This document shows positions 47,001 through 61,635 of a stretch of 64,000 bases of DNA, one piece after another. Below the pieces are notes generated by a model, which saw only the letters and a list, made by a program, of their open reading frames with translations, ran no database searches and was not told the DNA's origin. This stretch comes from Eutrigla gurnardus. Lineage: Eukaryota > Chordata > Actinopteri > Perciformes > Triglidae. Made by a program: the position numbers and the translations under genes. Position 1 is the first letter of the stretch. Each line of letters opens with the position of its first letter. The DNA is taken from contig OY741276.1 of assembly GCA_963514095.1 (NCBI GenBank), positions 17,377,459 to 17,441,458 on the forward strand, given 5' to 3'.

Positions 47001-48341
47001 CGAGGAACGTTTGAGCTGTGTCGTTATGTGGTTTATGGTTTTAGGATCATCTGCAGATGTTAGGCATTGCTCTGCACTCTTAAGCAAGTTTAAACAGGTG
47101 TACAATGTTAATTAACACAGAGCTGTTCAATTATTGCAGTTACGTCTTTCTTGGCGTATTTACATGTGATGTGGTTGAGGTGTTTCAACCAGATGTGGAG
47201 TCAGTTTACTATTTATCTGCGTCAGCAGGTACATTGTTGGTGTTGGTGTGATAACCACTGAGCATTACTCAGAAACCTTTATTTGGACACAAATGTCTGA
47301 TTAAGAAGAACCATTTGAAGGACGTCCACTGTTATCCGTCTCTGTACAGGTGAGAGCTACTGGGTGTTTGATGCCGAGATGCAGATCAGAGGCCCAGAGT
47401 CCATCAGGAGTTTGGGTCTGTCCGTGTCCGGGATCCAGGCGGCACTGCGTTGGGGCCACGACTCCAACTATGACACCTACTTCTTCAAGTCAGGCAGCTA
47501 CTGGAGGTTTAGCCCCCGCGAGAACCGGGTCGAGTCCGTCTACCCGCGCAGCATGCAAGACTGGAGCGGCATCCCTGACGACGTGGACGCCACCTTCAGG
47601 GACATCTACGGTACGGCCCGGAGACAAAAGCTGAATGCAATTATGCTTTAAAAAAGCAAATATTTATCTATTTGGGGTTTACAATGTGATTTTTATACTC
47701 CTGTAACTGACTGTTTAAAACCCATATTGTTTCGACTGCACAAACACACACCTGGATACTTAAAAAAGAGTCGGTCAGGACTGCACAATCACAGTTTTCA
47801 GCATGAAAATGTTCCAGATCAGAAAACCCTTTTCAAACTAAAGTAAAAAAACAAATGTCTTTGTGTAACGAGGGCTGGGTATCATTAAATGGCACTGACA
47901 GATTCTGTGTTTTATCTGAGCTAGACCAGAGAATATTCAGTTACAAAAGCTCCTCATTGTTCTCTGTGAAGTTAGCAGGAAGTGATGTCATGTAGCCTTG
48001 GTGCGTTTCATATGGAGTGAGCACTGCACCAGACTCCATTTAAAAAAGAAGCCTTTTATATGCTTGACTGCTTGCCAGCAAAACGGTCGGTTAGTTACTC
48101 TTTGAACTGATGACAGTTTTCTAAAAAACGAAATGTAAATAAAATGTAATTAATTGTTGACCACACAACTTGACAGGTTATTATTCAAACGCAGATTTCA
48201 CAATGTGTTTTATGTCTTCCAGGCTACGCTCACTTCATTCGAGGACGACAGTACTGGAAATTCGATCCCGTCGGCATGAACTCTTTGGAGGGCTACCCTC
48301 GCTACATTGGCATGGATTTTTTCGGATGTAGAAACGTGTGA
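31854..48341 (+). CDS. mmp11: matrix metalloproteinase-11 (stromelysin-3), 8 exons, 485 aa
   Basis: Coding exons: 31854-31958, 41165-41385, 44066-44209, 44842-44975, 45615-45883, 46787-46991, 47350-47610, 48223-48341; all GT-AG and one frame, with intron 1 at 9.2 kb. The product is a secreted zinc endopeptidase of tissue remodelling. Domains seen: signal peptide about 1-22; propeptide with cysteine switch PRCGVPD (72-78); furin site RGRQRR (88-93), typical of MMP11, which is activated inside the cell; catalytic domain from FVLYGGR with zinc motif HEFGHVLGLQH (211-221) and Met-turn AIMSAYY; hinge with 18 consecutive prolines (263-280); four-bladed hemopexin domain 292-485 closed by Cys295 and Cys482, ending FFGCRNV. 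Human MMP11 is 488 aa. The LALVWG-type and YFFRGR-type blades and the terminal DFFGC distinguish it from other MMPs. Which teleost duplicate (a or b) is not decidable here. Confidence 0.95.
35905..36058 (+). repeat. teleost interspersed repeat (AAGGAGGTTATG... type)
   Basis: Contains AAGGAGGTTATG, a GTCTGTCAGTCAGCAGGA word and GGGTCACGGCCTTGGCGGAG followed by GTGCCCTTCTAGTT. This order is common in dispersed fish repeats. Lies in mmp11 intron 1. Confidence 0.5.
36260..36450 (+). repeat. TTAGCTTAGCATAAAGACTG-type repeat
   Basis: Starts near TTAGCTTAGCATAAAGACTG, continues AACAGCTAGCGTGACTCCGT and TTCACCATGACATCACTAG. Same group as the fragments at 6545 and 42720. In mmp11 intron 1. Confidence 0.5.
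36654..37217. mobile_element. TTAA-flanked MITE in mmp11 intron 1
   Basis: The ends are inverted copies: TTAAAGCTGTATTCTACGAT at the left and, reverse-complemented, TTAAAGCTGTAGTCTATGAT at the right, continuing as TTGAAAG. TTAA lies at both edges. No transposase frame in 564 bp. The superfamily is not certain (Kolobok or piggyBac-like, by target site). Confidence 0.8.
39150..39215. repeat. (AT)n microsatellite in mmp11 intron 1
   Basis: About 33 uninterrupted AT units. Confidence 0.95.
41545..41695 (+). repeat. interspersed repeat, copy B
   Basis: Partner of 29455-29625, in mmp11 intron 2; the two copies share the same ordered word set with about 80-85 percent identity by eye in the best part. 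Confidence 0.7.
42720..42875 (+). repeat. GCTAGCCTGGCTCTG-type repeat fragment
   Basis: Contains GTTTAAGGAAGAGCTTAACA and GGGGAACAAGCTAGCCTGG followed by CTCTGCCCAA, as in the repeat group noted at 6545 and 36260. Confidence 0.45.
42940..43212 (+). mobile_element. LINE reverse-transcriptase fragment, decayed
   Basis: A plus-strand frame reads YLKYSDDTAKTQ, then HFTQWYKVSHLNISKTKELI. After a frame break it continues with FKYLGVPLENQLTFGQHTS. These are the DD catalytic box and following blocks of Rex1/L2-like non-LTR retrotransposon reverse transcriptases. No complete element; intact ends not seen. In mmp11 intron 2. Confidence 0.7.
43975..44043. repeat. (TG)n microsatellite abutting mmp11 exon 3
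   Basis: 69 nt of uninterrupted TG in the sense orientation of mmp11, ending 22 nt before the exon 3 acceptor. Confidence 0.95.
44300..44800 (+). mobile_element. LINE remnants: YADD box and TTGAA tail
   Basis: Near 44310-44350 a short frame reads MSLYADDTQLQLCE, the catalytic box of L2/CR1-type reverse transcriptase. At about 44740-44797, GAGATGACTTCTGTTGTGAT and ATAAATAAAATTGAATTG form the usual 3' tail of such elements. They may be two remains of one copy or of two. In mmp11 intron 3. Confidence 0.6.
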
Positions 48342-51284
48342 GTCTCTAACTGGAGAAACAGGTTTTTTTAATATGAAGAGGAGCTCTTGTAGCAGAGACG
48401 TTTATTTGTTCATCATACGGATTCAAGAGGGACGTGACTTGTCCTTTGAATCCGTTTACGCTTTACTCCATTTACTGAATAACACCTTCTTCTCAGGAAC
48501 AAAAAACAAGTTATGTTTCCTCAGACTCGGCACATCATGTGCAGCTATAGTCATATACATTTTTGCACATTTTTGCCTCCGTAAGGCTGAGATCTGGGCC
48601 CCGTAATAACGACGTGTGATGCTGCCTCATTCTCACTTCCTGATTTGAGCCTGAAATTGAGATTTTCAAATGATTTTTTCTTTTTTCAAAAACAGCACCA
48701 GCACAGACTTTAGAGGATGTTTACTATTTCAACTGCTCTGTTTTCTCATCATGGACGGACTCTCGTGTGTTTGAAGAGTGACATCAGACACAAAGCTGCA
48801 GTTGGCAGGTTTTCCATTGGCTGCAGCGAGAGTTTTGTTTCAGTGCTGTAACTTTAAACCCGGTCAATGTCAAAAACATTAAGGATGACACATGCAGTTG
48901 CTTTTCCTGCCAACCTGAATCACACTGACCCTTAATCACAACACATGAAAAAAAGTCACATTAATTTTACTACACAGAGTTTAGAAGCTGCATGAAGAGT
49001 TTTTATCAGCTGAATATCCTGCTCAGCGTTCAGATATTATGGCATTTCATGTCCCAAATTGAGTCTCTCAGGCAGCACTGACTCTAGTCAAGTTTTAGCC
49101 CGAATCTTTAAAAGAAAATGTGCAATTCAAATATAAGGGGTTGGGGTGCGTCAAAATAAACAGTTGCACTATTTCTCCCGTTTGGTGCGTTACACTTGGA
49201 TAACATGATGGAAATATGACATTTATATTGATTATATTATTAATTTGAAGGAACGTTAGTCTCCTCATATTTCATGTGTGTGGGTATGTCATGATGTATT
49301 CATTAATTCTTACTTAGTTATACACCAATTTATCCACCTCAATTAAGTATACATTCTTTTTGCGATACTTCGAGGATTTCGAAGTTTTTTTGTTTTGTTT
49401 TTTTTGCTAAAATTGAAAATGCACATACAATCAGATGAACAAGAAAAACTACGCTTTTATCAAAGTGGTTCACATTAATTAAGTGTTTGAGCAATGGTTT
49501 TGGTTGAAGTGGTCTGAGAGACTCAATTCAGGGCAACATCATCCCAGATCTTCATTGTGATTTCAGTGTGTTTCAGGTGTGTCAGAGTCAGTATTGTATT
49601 TATTTTTCATATTTGGGCAGATCGAGCAAATGCACAAGGCTTCAGTATGTTGGGATGTGATGTATACCGCAAACACCTCTCACATTTTCCTTTCCTTGCG
49701 TAGCTTTAAAACGGTATGTTACTTCCTTTTTCTTCTCTGACAAGACAAAAAAAGTTTGCATTTCATGCAACATAAGAATAAGGTGTTCGTATGGGGAAGA
49801 AAATAGGGATAACATCACAGTATGTCGTGTTTTGATGTTGCTCTTCCAACATGATGGTATGAAGCTCTGAGTTGTTGGCCATCACTCACCAGTTTGCATG
49901 ATGGCTGTGGCGGTTAAAAGAAGCTCTAGTGCGCCATCTAGAGTGCAACGCCGTCACCCTGCAGGAGAAGTGACATGTTTTCTCATTTTATGCGTCTTAT
50001 GCTGGATGAAGTCATTGTTTAGCTGGAACATAACATGGTGCTCTGGTCTGTGTGATACGTTCAGGGTCAGTTGCTGCGTGGACACTTAAACTTTCACCCT
50101 GTTTTTGGTGAATAATTAGAAGAATCTTTAGAAGTTGTCACATTAATTACCAGCTGGAGGGCAGTGTTGAAAAGTAAATTTAGTACAAGTTTGAGGTTCT
50201 TGTACATTACATGATTACATCCACTACTTTTCTTTGACTTCACTACATGTATTCGACAGCAGTAGTTAATAAATACATTTAAGATTAAAACCTACACTAA
50301 ACTAAAGAAAGAACAGGAAATTATAGAATGTGAACGTCCCCTGATGCCAATTAAACTGTCACTTACATCAACCAGCTCTTCACAAGGATTAAATACTAAT
50401 TTCTTGTTTTTCGTCCATTTCACCACCACCCTCAATTTACTTTAATGTGTTACAGCTGCAAGCAGCTCCTCCACTTCCTGTGTGCATTGCATTGTGGGAG
50501 AATAACATGCATCAACAGCACCACTACACCAAACAAAAAGTCTGTGTTTGTCATGCATATGATCTGGTTGGAGTAAGTAAAAAACAATTTAGTGTGAATA
50601 CTCTTCCCTAAAGTTCCCCCATGATTTCATTTAAATATCTGTTTGAGGCTCAAAGAGGTCAAAAAAGATTTGAGAATAATCCATTTAACTAATATAAATG
50701 TATTATTTTCTTCTCCCATTAATCAGATTTATCCAGTGACCCTTTGAAGGACACCACTGGACTAAACTAGCTGTATATAAAGTAGTTAGAAGTAGCTACA
50801 AGATGCTGCACTGACATTCACGATTCAGTATTAATCCTTTCATAATGTAATACGTAATAACATATCAGTGACAAGGCAAGACATTTAACTGCAGAATGAG
50901 TACTTTTACTTTTAATATTTTAAGCACATTTAGGTGAAAATATTTCTGTACTTTATTTGGTATTCAGGATTTTAGGACTTTTAGTTAAAGAGTAACAAAA
51001 CCCCATTCGGTGCCGAACCCTGGAGATTCAATAGTGTAGAACAAAAACGCACCACAGGAGCTGCTTGACTTGGAGAACATTACCTCAACATGTAACTTAG
51101 TCAGACTTTACTGATTTTAAATTTATGTTCAGGATAGCTGTGACCCTTTCAATTAGCTTATGCTAATCGCTAGAGCTAATGCTAATCGCTAGCATGCTGG
51201 CTATTATTATCATTGTGGTTGGGAGTGCTGTAAAGGTCTGTTACAGTGACAAACTAGAAAATTCCCCCGCCGGGAAATTTTGAA
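48342..51284. other. mmp11 3' flank and intergenic sequence
   Basis: Starts with the mmp11 3' UTR. The first canonical AATAAA on the plus strand is at 49155. Beyond it are short non-coding frames and GCTAATCGCTAG-type low-complexity words (about 51160-51205). No second gene recognised. Confidence 0.45.
49155..49160 (+). terminator. candidate polyadenylation signal of mmp11
   Basis: AATAAA about 0.8 kb past the mmp11 stop codon, the first canonical signal seen downstream. Confidence 0.35.
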
Positions 51285-51441
51285 AGGGCCACGGGGGCTA
51301 CTGCCGGAGTGTATATACATTACGATGAGATTCTTCGAGATTTCAAACGAGACGGAGTTGTTTTAGAGGCAAATACAGAGACTGCTTGCTGACTGAGCTG
51401 TCAGAGTAGTCCGTTTTGAGTATTGTGATGTACTTCAAAAA

Positions 51442-52080
51442 CTGTCCACCAATCAGAGCACACCACTCGTGTCTCCATTTTAAAGTTTAAATGGAGTTTC
51501 TAGGTGAAAGTATGGCTGAGCTGAAGTCGTTTGACTAAAAAAACTACATTTCCCACTACTAAATGTAGTTTTTAGTACATTCCTGTCCACCAATCAGAGC
51601 ACACCACTCGTGTCTCCATTTTAAAGTTTAAATGGAGTTTCTGGGTGAAAGTATGGACGAGAAGACGACGTTTGACTAAAAAAACTACATATCCCACTAC
51701 TAAATGTAGTTTTTAGTACATTCCTGTCCACCAATCAGAGCACACCACTCGTGTCTCCATTTTAAAGTTTAAATGGAGTTTCTGGGTGAAAGTATGGACG
51801 AGAAGACGACGTTTGACTAAAAAAACTACATATCCCACTACTAAATGTAGTTCTTAGTACATTCCTGTCCACCAATCAGAGCACACCACTCGTGTCTCCA
51901 TTTTAAAGTTTAAACGGAGTTTCTAGGTGAAAGTATGGACGAGCAGAAGACGTTTGACTAAAAAAACTACATTTCCCATTACTAAATGTAGTTTTTAGTA
52001 CATTCCTGTCCACCAATCAGAGCACACCACTCGTGTCTCCATTTTAAAGTTTAAATGGAGTTTCTAGGTGAAAATATGCC
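51442..52080. repeat. tandem array, 141-bp unit
   Basis: Copies of CTGTCCACCAATCAGAGCAC begin at 51442, 51582, 51724, 51865 and 52006, each followed by ACCACTCGTGTCTCCATTTT and AAATGGAGTTTCT. A sixth, separated copy starts near 52945 after the second array. Each unit contains the palindromic pair ACTACTAAATGTAGT. Confidence 0.95.
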
Positions 52081-52842
52081 CTGAACTCAGCTGTCACTCA
52101 AGTACTACCGAGTACTAGCGAGTACTACCAAGTACTACCAAGTACTACCGAGTACTACTGAGTCTCAAGTACTGAGAACTACTAGGTACAATGAGTTGTC
52201 AAACAGTTGAGTGCTTCGCACTCAACTGTTTCCCAGTACATGTCACTGAACTCAGCTGTCACTCAAGTACTACCGAGTACTACCAAGTACTACCGAGTAC
52301 TACTGAGTCTCAAGTACTGAGAACTACTAGGTACAATGAGTTGTCAAACAGTTGAGTGCTTCGCACTCAACTGTTTCCCAGTACATGTCACTGAACTCAG
52401 CTGTCACTCAAGTACTACCGAGTACTACCAAGTACTACCGAGTACTACTGAGTCTCAAGTACTGAGAACTACTAGGTACAATGTATTGTCAAACAGTTGA
52501 GTGCTTCGCACTCAACTGCTTCGCACTCAACTGTTTCCCAGTACATGTCACTGAACTCAGCTGTCACTCAAGTACTACCGAGTACTACCAAGTACCACCG
52601 AGTACTACTGAGACTCAAGTACTGAGAACTAGTAGGTACTATGTACTTGCAAACAGTTGAGTGCTTCGCACTCAACTTTTTCCCAGTACATGTCACTGAA
52701 CTCAGCTGCCACTCAAGTACTACAGAGTACTACCGAGTACTAGCGAGTACTAGCGAGTACTAGCGAGTAGTACTGAGACTCAAGTACTGAGAACTACTAG
52801 GTACAGGTCACTGAACTCAGCTGTCACTCAAGTACTACCGAG
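52081..52842. repeat. tandem array with AGTACTACCG sub-repeats and GCTTCGC hairpins
   Basis: Units start with CTGAACTCAGCTG at 52081, 52246, 52391, 52551, 52696 and 52811 (spacings 165, 145, 160, 145 and 115). Each has a run of 10-bp AGTACTACCG-like words. Four carry the hairpin AAACAGTTGAGTGC-TTC-GCACTCAACTGTTT; the third copy has a partly duplicated stem and the fourth an altered 3' arm. Confidence 0.95.
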
Positions 52843-53991
52843 TACTCCATTTTAAAGTTTAAATGGAGTTTCTAGGTGAAAGTATGGCTGAGCTGAAGAG
52901 GTTTGACTAAAAAAACTACATATCCCACTACTAATGTAGTTTTAGTACATTCCTGTCCTCCAATCAGAGCACACCTGCTGTCAGTTATGAAGATCAGTGC
53001 CACACAGTGCTGTCACCATGGCAACGGCCCTTGCTGCGTGTGTATGACTGCTTTGGAGCGTCTCTCCGCTTCTCTCTATCGCTCAATTCCCCCTCTGCGC
53101 ATGGGTCCGAACAAAAGCATGCCACGCTCACACCGAAACTCCTATCGCCAAAATTTTCGCACCGTTAGCGCCACAAGACTCGGCTGAAGACACTGATGAC
53201 TTTTATTTTTTCCTAGTGTCAGAAATGTGGACGCTAGGGCGAGTTAGAAATGCTGTTCAGATCAGGTTTCTTTGAAAATCTGCTTCTAAATTAACATTGG
53301 AGCGGATGACGAGAAAACCTGACTTGGCCGCGCTTAGAGGTTGCTAGTTCAAATTGTGTAAATCTCACAGAGATTTTGAGCACATTGTGAGAGACAGGAC
53401 AAGTTTCTCTACAAAATTGGAAAATATCACGTCTGTAGAGTGAAGATTGTGGCCGGGAGGAGTTTGGAAAGGAAAAAAGTCTGAGAAGCCCTCACACTCT
53501 AAGCGATGATGTCATCCACTCTAGCCCAGAAGGTTCCGCGCAATACACACCCATTATAAACTCATGATTTCTCCCAAAACAATCATGGTCATTGAACAGT
53601 GATTGATCAGAAACTATATGACCTATTGAAACGCGGATTGGCACACGAGGACACAAGACTTGTGTCTACGTTTTAGAGTTTAAATGGAGTTTCTAGGTGA
53701 AAGTATGCCTGAGCAACAGGTGTTTGAAAAACGACATTTTCTGCTTTTTTTTTTCCGCTCATCCCATTCATTTCAATGGGAAAAATTTCGTTGGTTTTTC
53801 GCGACTTACGTCGCGAAAAATTTGTGTTCGGCTAAGAAAAGCAATAGCACGCCGATCCCGATCGAACCACACGCTTTGATATATCACTTGTCCTACAACT
53901 CTTATCGCTGTAGAAGTTTTAGGCACTCGAAATTCGTCCGGAAAAGGCAAAATAATAATAATAAGTAGGAAAAAATCCTATGAATAGCAGT

Positions 53992-54056
53992 AGTGCTCGG
54001 GGCTTCGCCCCGAGCACTGGTCCCTTCAGCTTATAGCTGTAGGGACCAGTGCTCGG
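53992..54056. repeat. two overlapping, mutually exclusive hairpins
   Basis: Hairpin 1 (53992-54018): AGTGCTCGGGGC-TTC-GCCCCGAGCACT, a 12-bp perfect stem. Hairpin 2 (54010-54056): CCGAGCACTGGTCCCT pairs perfectly with AGGGACCAGTGCTCGG over 16 bp, plus an inner CAGCT-TAT-AGCTG stem. The segment CCGAGCACT belongs to both stems. Confidence 0.9.
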
Positions 54057-54076
54057 TGCGATTGCCCCGTGGCCCT

Positions 54077-55800
54077 AAATACAGTTTAAACTCTAAGAAA
54101 CATTAGTGAATTTGCGTTTACACGCAAGGCTGTGATATGTGAATGCTATTTATTAGCATTAGCGCTAGCTATGTGTATGCTAGTGATTAGCATTAGCTCG
54201 TGGGTGTATGCTAATAATTAGCGTTATCAGCAGGCTTAATTAAAGTCAAAGAGCTACCCTTCACTAGTTCTAACATGTAGCCAGACGGTACTGATATTTA
54301 AATTACCGTTCATGATGGCCGGCAGTTCGTTGGTGACCAAAGCTGCTTCCATATTCATCACCTGGCTCAGAGGAAAGACAACAGCAACATTAAATTAAAA
54401 CAGAGTGCTGCAGTCTTAAAGCCCGGAAAGGAGTCAGCATTTTTGCACTTCCTGTTACCTTGTCTCCAAGTCGAGTGTGTTTTTGGCTAGATGCCTCAAT
54501 TAAGGTCTCTGGTCAACACAGGCTGAAGAGACTTTAATGTTTTAATATACAACATAAAAAAGAGTTTAACACTTATGAAGCCAACTTTGTTAACAGCTTC
54601 ACACCAGTAGCCTGATCAGATCCACCTGTTGCTCCTGCAAAAAAAATCCAAGATGGCTACGGCCAAAAACCATCAACTCAAGGCTTCAAAACTGTAGTTC
54701 ACAAACCAATGGGTGAGGTCACGACGACTATGTCAATCGTTTCACTATAGTTGGGTTTCAACCAGTAGAGCGACTTCACTGCATACTTCAAGCACATTAT
54801 GTAGAATTCAAATACTTTGCACTAAAATGTCAAGATTTGACCTGAATGCATCAACAACAGTACTTAATACCCAGAAACATTCATTATCAGCTGAAACAAG
54901 TGCTTTGTGGGGTTAGTTACTCTTTAAATAAAAGGTACTGAAGAGTTCCTCCGCCCCTGCTGGAGAGTTAAAGGATCTCATGGACCTGCTTAACTCATGT
55001 TCCGACCTCTTTGTGGGTTGCGACCCCTAGGTTGATAACTGCTGTGTCACTGGTTGCAGCACTTGAAATGTGAAGGCTCAGTTCAGACTTTGTTGTTACA
55101 TCAAATGTTCGTTTTTCAGTGCAGGACGCTGACGAGTCATTACAGTTTTCATCATTCAGGCTTTGTTGTTGTTGTTGTTTGAATCATTTCTACAACTCAA
55201 GTGTTAATCAGCTAAACATATTTATACACAAACAACTCAGCAAAGGTTTGTTGTACATACATGTCTTTGATTATTTTTGTATAACTCATATGTAACACTG
55301 TACATTAAACTGTATGAACTGCATATTGTTTACTTTCTAATAAAACTATAACCCATTTACCAAACACTGCTGCATCTGTAGAGATTTGTAAAACTCTTGT
55401 CTGGTGACAAGCAGGTTGATAAATGTCTCATTTGTAAGTTATGTTTTCTCCTTTATGTCGCCGGCATTTTTTAAAATTATATTCCTAAATTAGGATGCCT
55501 ACTGGCCTACTAAACTAGTGGGTTTACATGTGTCCCGTCTCTTTTTGATGATGCTCGTATGTTTGTAGCCAGAAGCTCTTGTGCACATTCCAGGTTAATG
55601 ATAGAGTCCGTCAGCCACAGACGGCTGCTGAGAAACGGTCAAACTGCAGGTTTATTGGTTCGTCTGGGACCGTGTGATCTTTCATCAACAGTTGTAAATG
55701 CAGCGCCCTGAAGGACCCATCAGTTGTATTGGGGCACAGCAAATAACTTTTTTTAAATGATGCACAATATAACAAGACAGCAAATCAAGCGCTTTCATTT
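54077..55800. other. intergenic, between composite repeat and smarcb1 3' end
   Basis: GCTAGC/ATTAGC-rich words at about 54140-54230, an interspersed repeat related to 5620-5705 at 54478-54545, and AT-rich sequence. No coding exon recognised. Confidence 0.45.
54478..54545 (+). repeat. interspersed repeat related to 5620-5705
   Basis: Shares TAGATG-CT-AATTAAGGTC and AGAGACTTTAAT words in order with the copy near 5640. Confidence 0.6.
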
Positions 55801-55804
55801 TTTT

Positions 55805-55810
55805 TTTATT
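55805..55810 (-). terminator. candidate polyadenylation signal of smarcb1
   Basis: AATAAA on the minus strand about 400 bp past the smarcb1 stop codon. Confidence 0.45.
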
Positions 55811-56203
55811 TTGTAAGAATTATTAAAATGTACAAAAAGACAACAAATACAACATAACAATATATTATCTGAGACTGGCTGTGTGTTGGGTCTCCCTCTG
55901 TGGTCAGGTAAAGAGAGTCAGTGGTCAAAGTGAGAGAGCAGCTTCTCTACTCCGAGGGCTCGGAAGGGAAACGAAGGTTTTTCTACCGGCGGGTTTTGCC
56001 AAACTGAACATATTAACATTGATAATAAAATAAAAAAATAACACGGTGAACGGTTGATTGAGAACCTGGTCGAGCAGAGAAAGATATCCAGTGGGCAATG
56101 GAGGGACATCTTTGTTGCTGATGTTGGGATACTGTGACAGACAGCGGTCATACCTCAATCAAGACAAGCACCGCTCCTGCAGGGGGCGCTGATGCTGCTG
56201 CTT

Positions 56204-60867
<4,664 letters not shown>

Positions 60868-60898
60868 ACTGAAATGAAACAACAAAGCTTTTTGCTAC

Positions 60899-60942
60899 TG
60901 CGCAGGCGCAAATAACAAGCGAGGTCGCTGAGAGATGACGTT
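60899..60942 (-). promoter_or_regulatory. smarcb1 core promoter motifs (NRF1-like, CRE-like)
   Basis: TGCGCAGGCGCA at 60899-60910, one base from the NRF1 consensus and 32 bp upstream of the ATG, and TGACGTTA near 60935, a CRE half-site. Both are typical of housekeeping promoters without a TATA box. Confidence 0.45.
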
Positions 60943-60944
60943 AT

Positions 60945-61565
60945 CAATCCAGCACACCGCTACTCTTGTCAATCAACAAATTAATCCAGAATGATAAACC
61001 TGTCTGCCTATCGATAGATCGAATTAAGTAATTTACTTGCATATTGTTAATATAATCTATAATTGAATTGGCATTGGATATTTTAAAAATTAATATCAAT
61101 AATTTGTACTGTAAAATAATCAGAATCAGTCAGACAGTAAATACTCTAAATACGAATTATCTATCTATCCACACACACAAGATGAAATTTATTTGCTCAA
61201 TCTTACATAAAATACACAATAATAAAGAGAAAGGAATCTATTTACTTTTATAAACTTAATGTTTATTTGTATATACATGAATATATTAATCTATAACCAA
61301 GAAAGGAGGGAATGTACAATGCAAAACAAAATCTCTATATACAAATCAATAAATAAACACATAATCAAGGACAGTTTTTTTTATTCTACACAGGTGTTTG
61401 TGTTCTTGGGAAACATAGGAAAAGTAAAACAAAGAAAAGAGTCAGCAGTTAGAAAAAGTTCTGAAATTCTTTTTGTTAAAATGGAAAATGGCACCCAAGC
61501 ACAGTTCAGGGGAACAAAACGAAACAAGAAATTAAGGTAAACACACGCACACTCACACACACTCA

Positions 61566-61635
<70 letters not shown>

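Larger units (their letters stand above)
51285..54076. mobile_element. composite 2.8-kb repeat with 12-bp inverted ends, satellite arrays and terminal hairpins
   Basis: The left edge AGGGCCACGGGG and right edge CCCCGTGGCCCT are exact inverted copies. Inside, in order: about 160 bp of unique sequence; a 141-bp tandem array; a second array (115-165-bp units) inserted in it; a resumed partial copy of the first unit at 52843-52975; about 1 kb of non-repetitive sequence that contains another diverged piece of the 141-bp unit at about 53650-53720; then two overlapping hairpins. No transposase or reverse transcriptase frame seen. No target-site duplication is evident, so whether the 12-bp ends truly bound one element is an inference. 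Confidence 0.55.

Noticed and set aside
51160..51205. GCTAATCGCTAG words as a regulatory cluster
   Set aside because: Low-complexity sequence similar to many GCTAGC-rich patches in fish DNA, including 54140-54230.
53684..53968. 94-codon frame inside the composite repeat
   Set aside because: No similarity recognised; the frame crosses a poly-T tract and ends in an AAT microsatellite.
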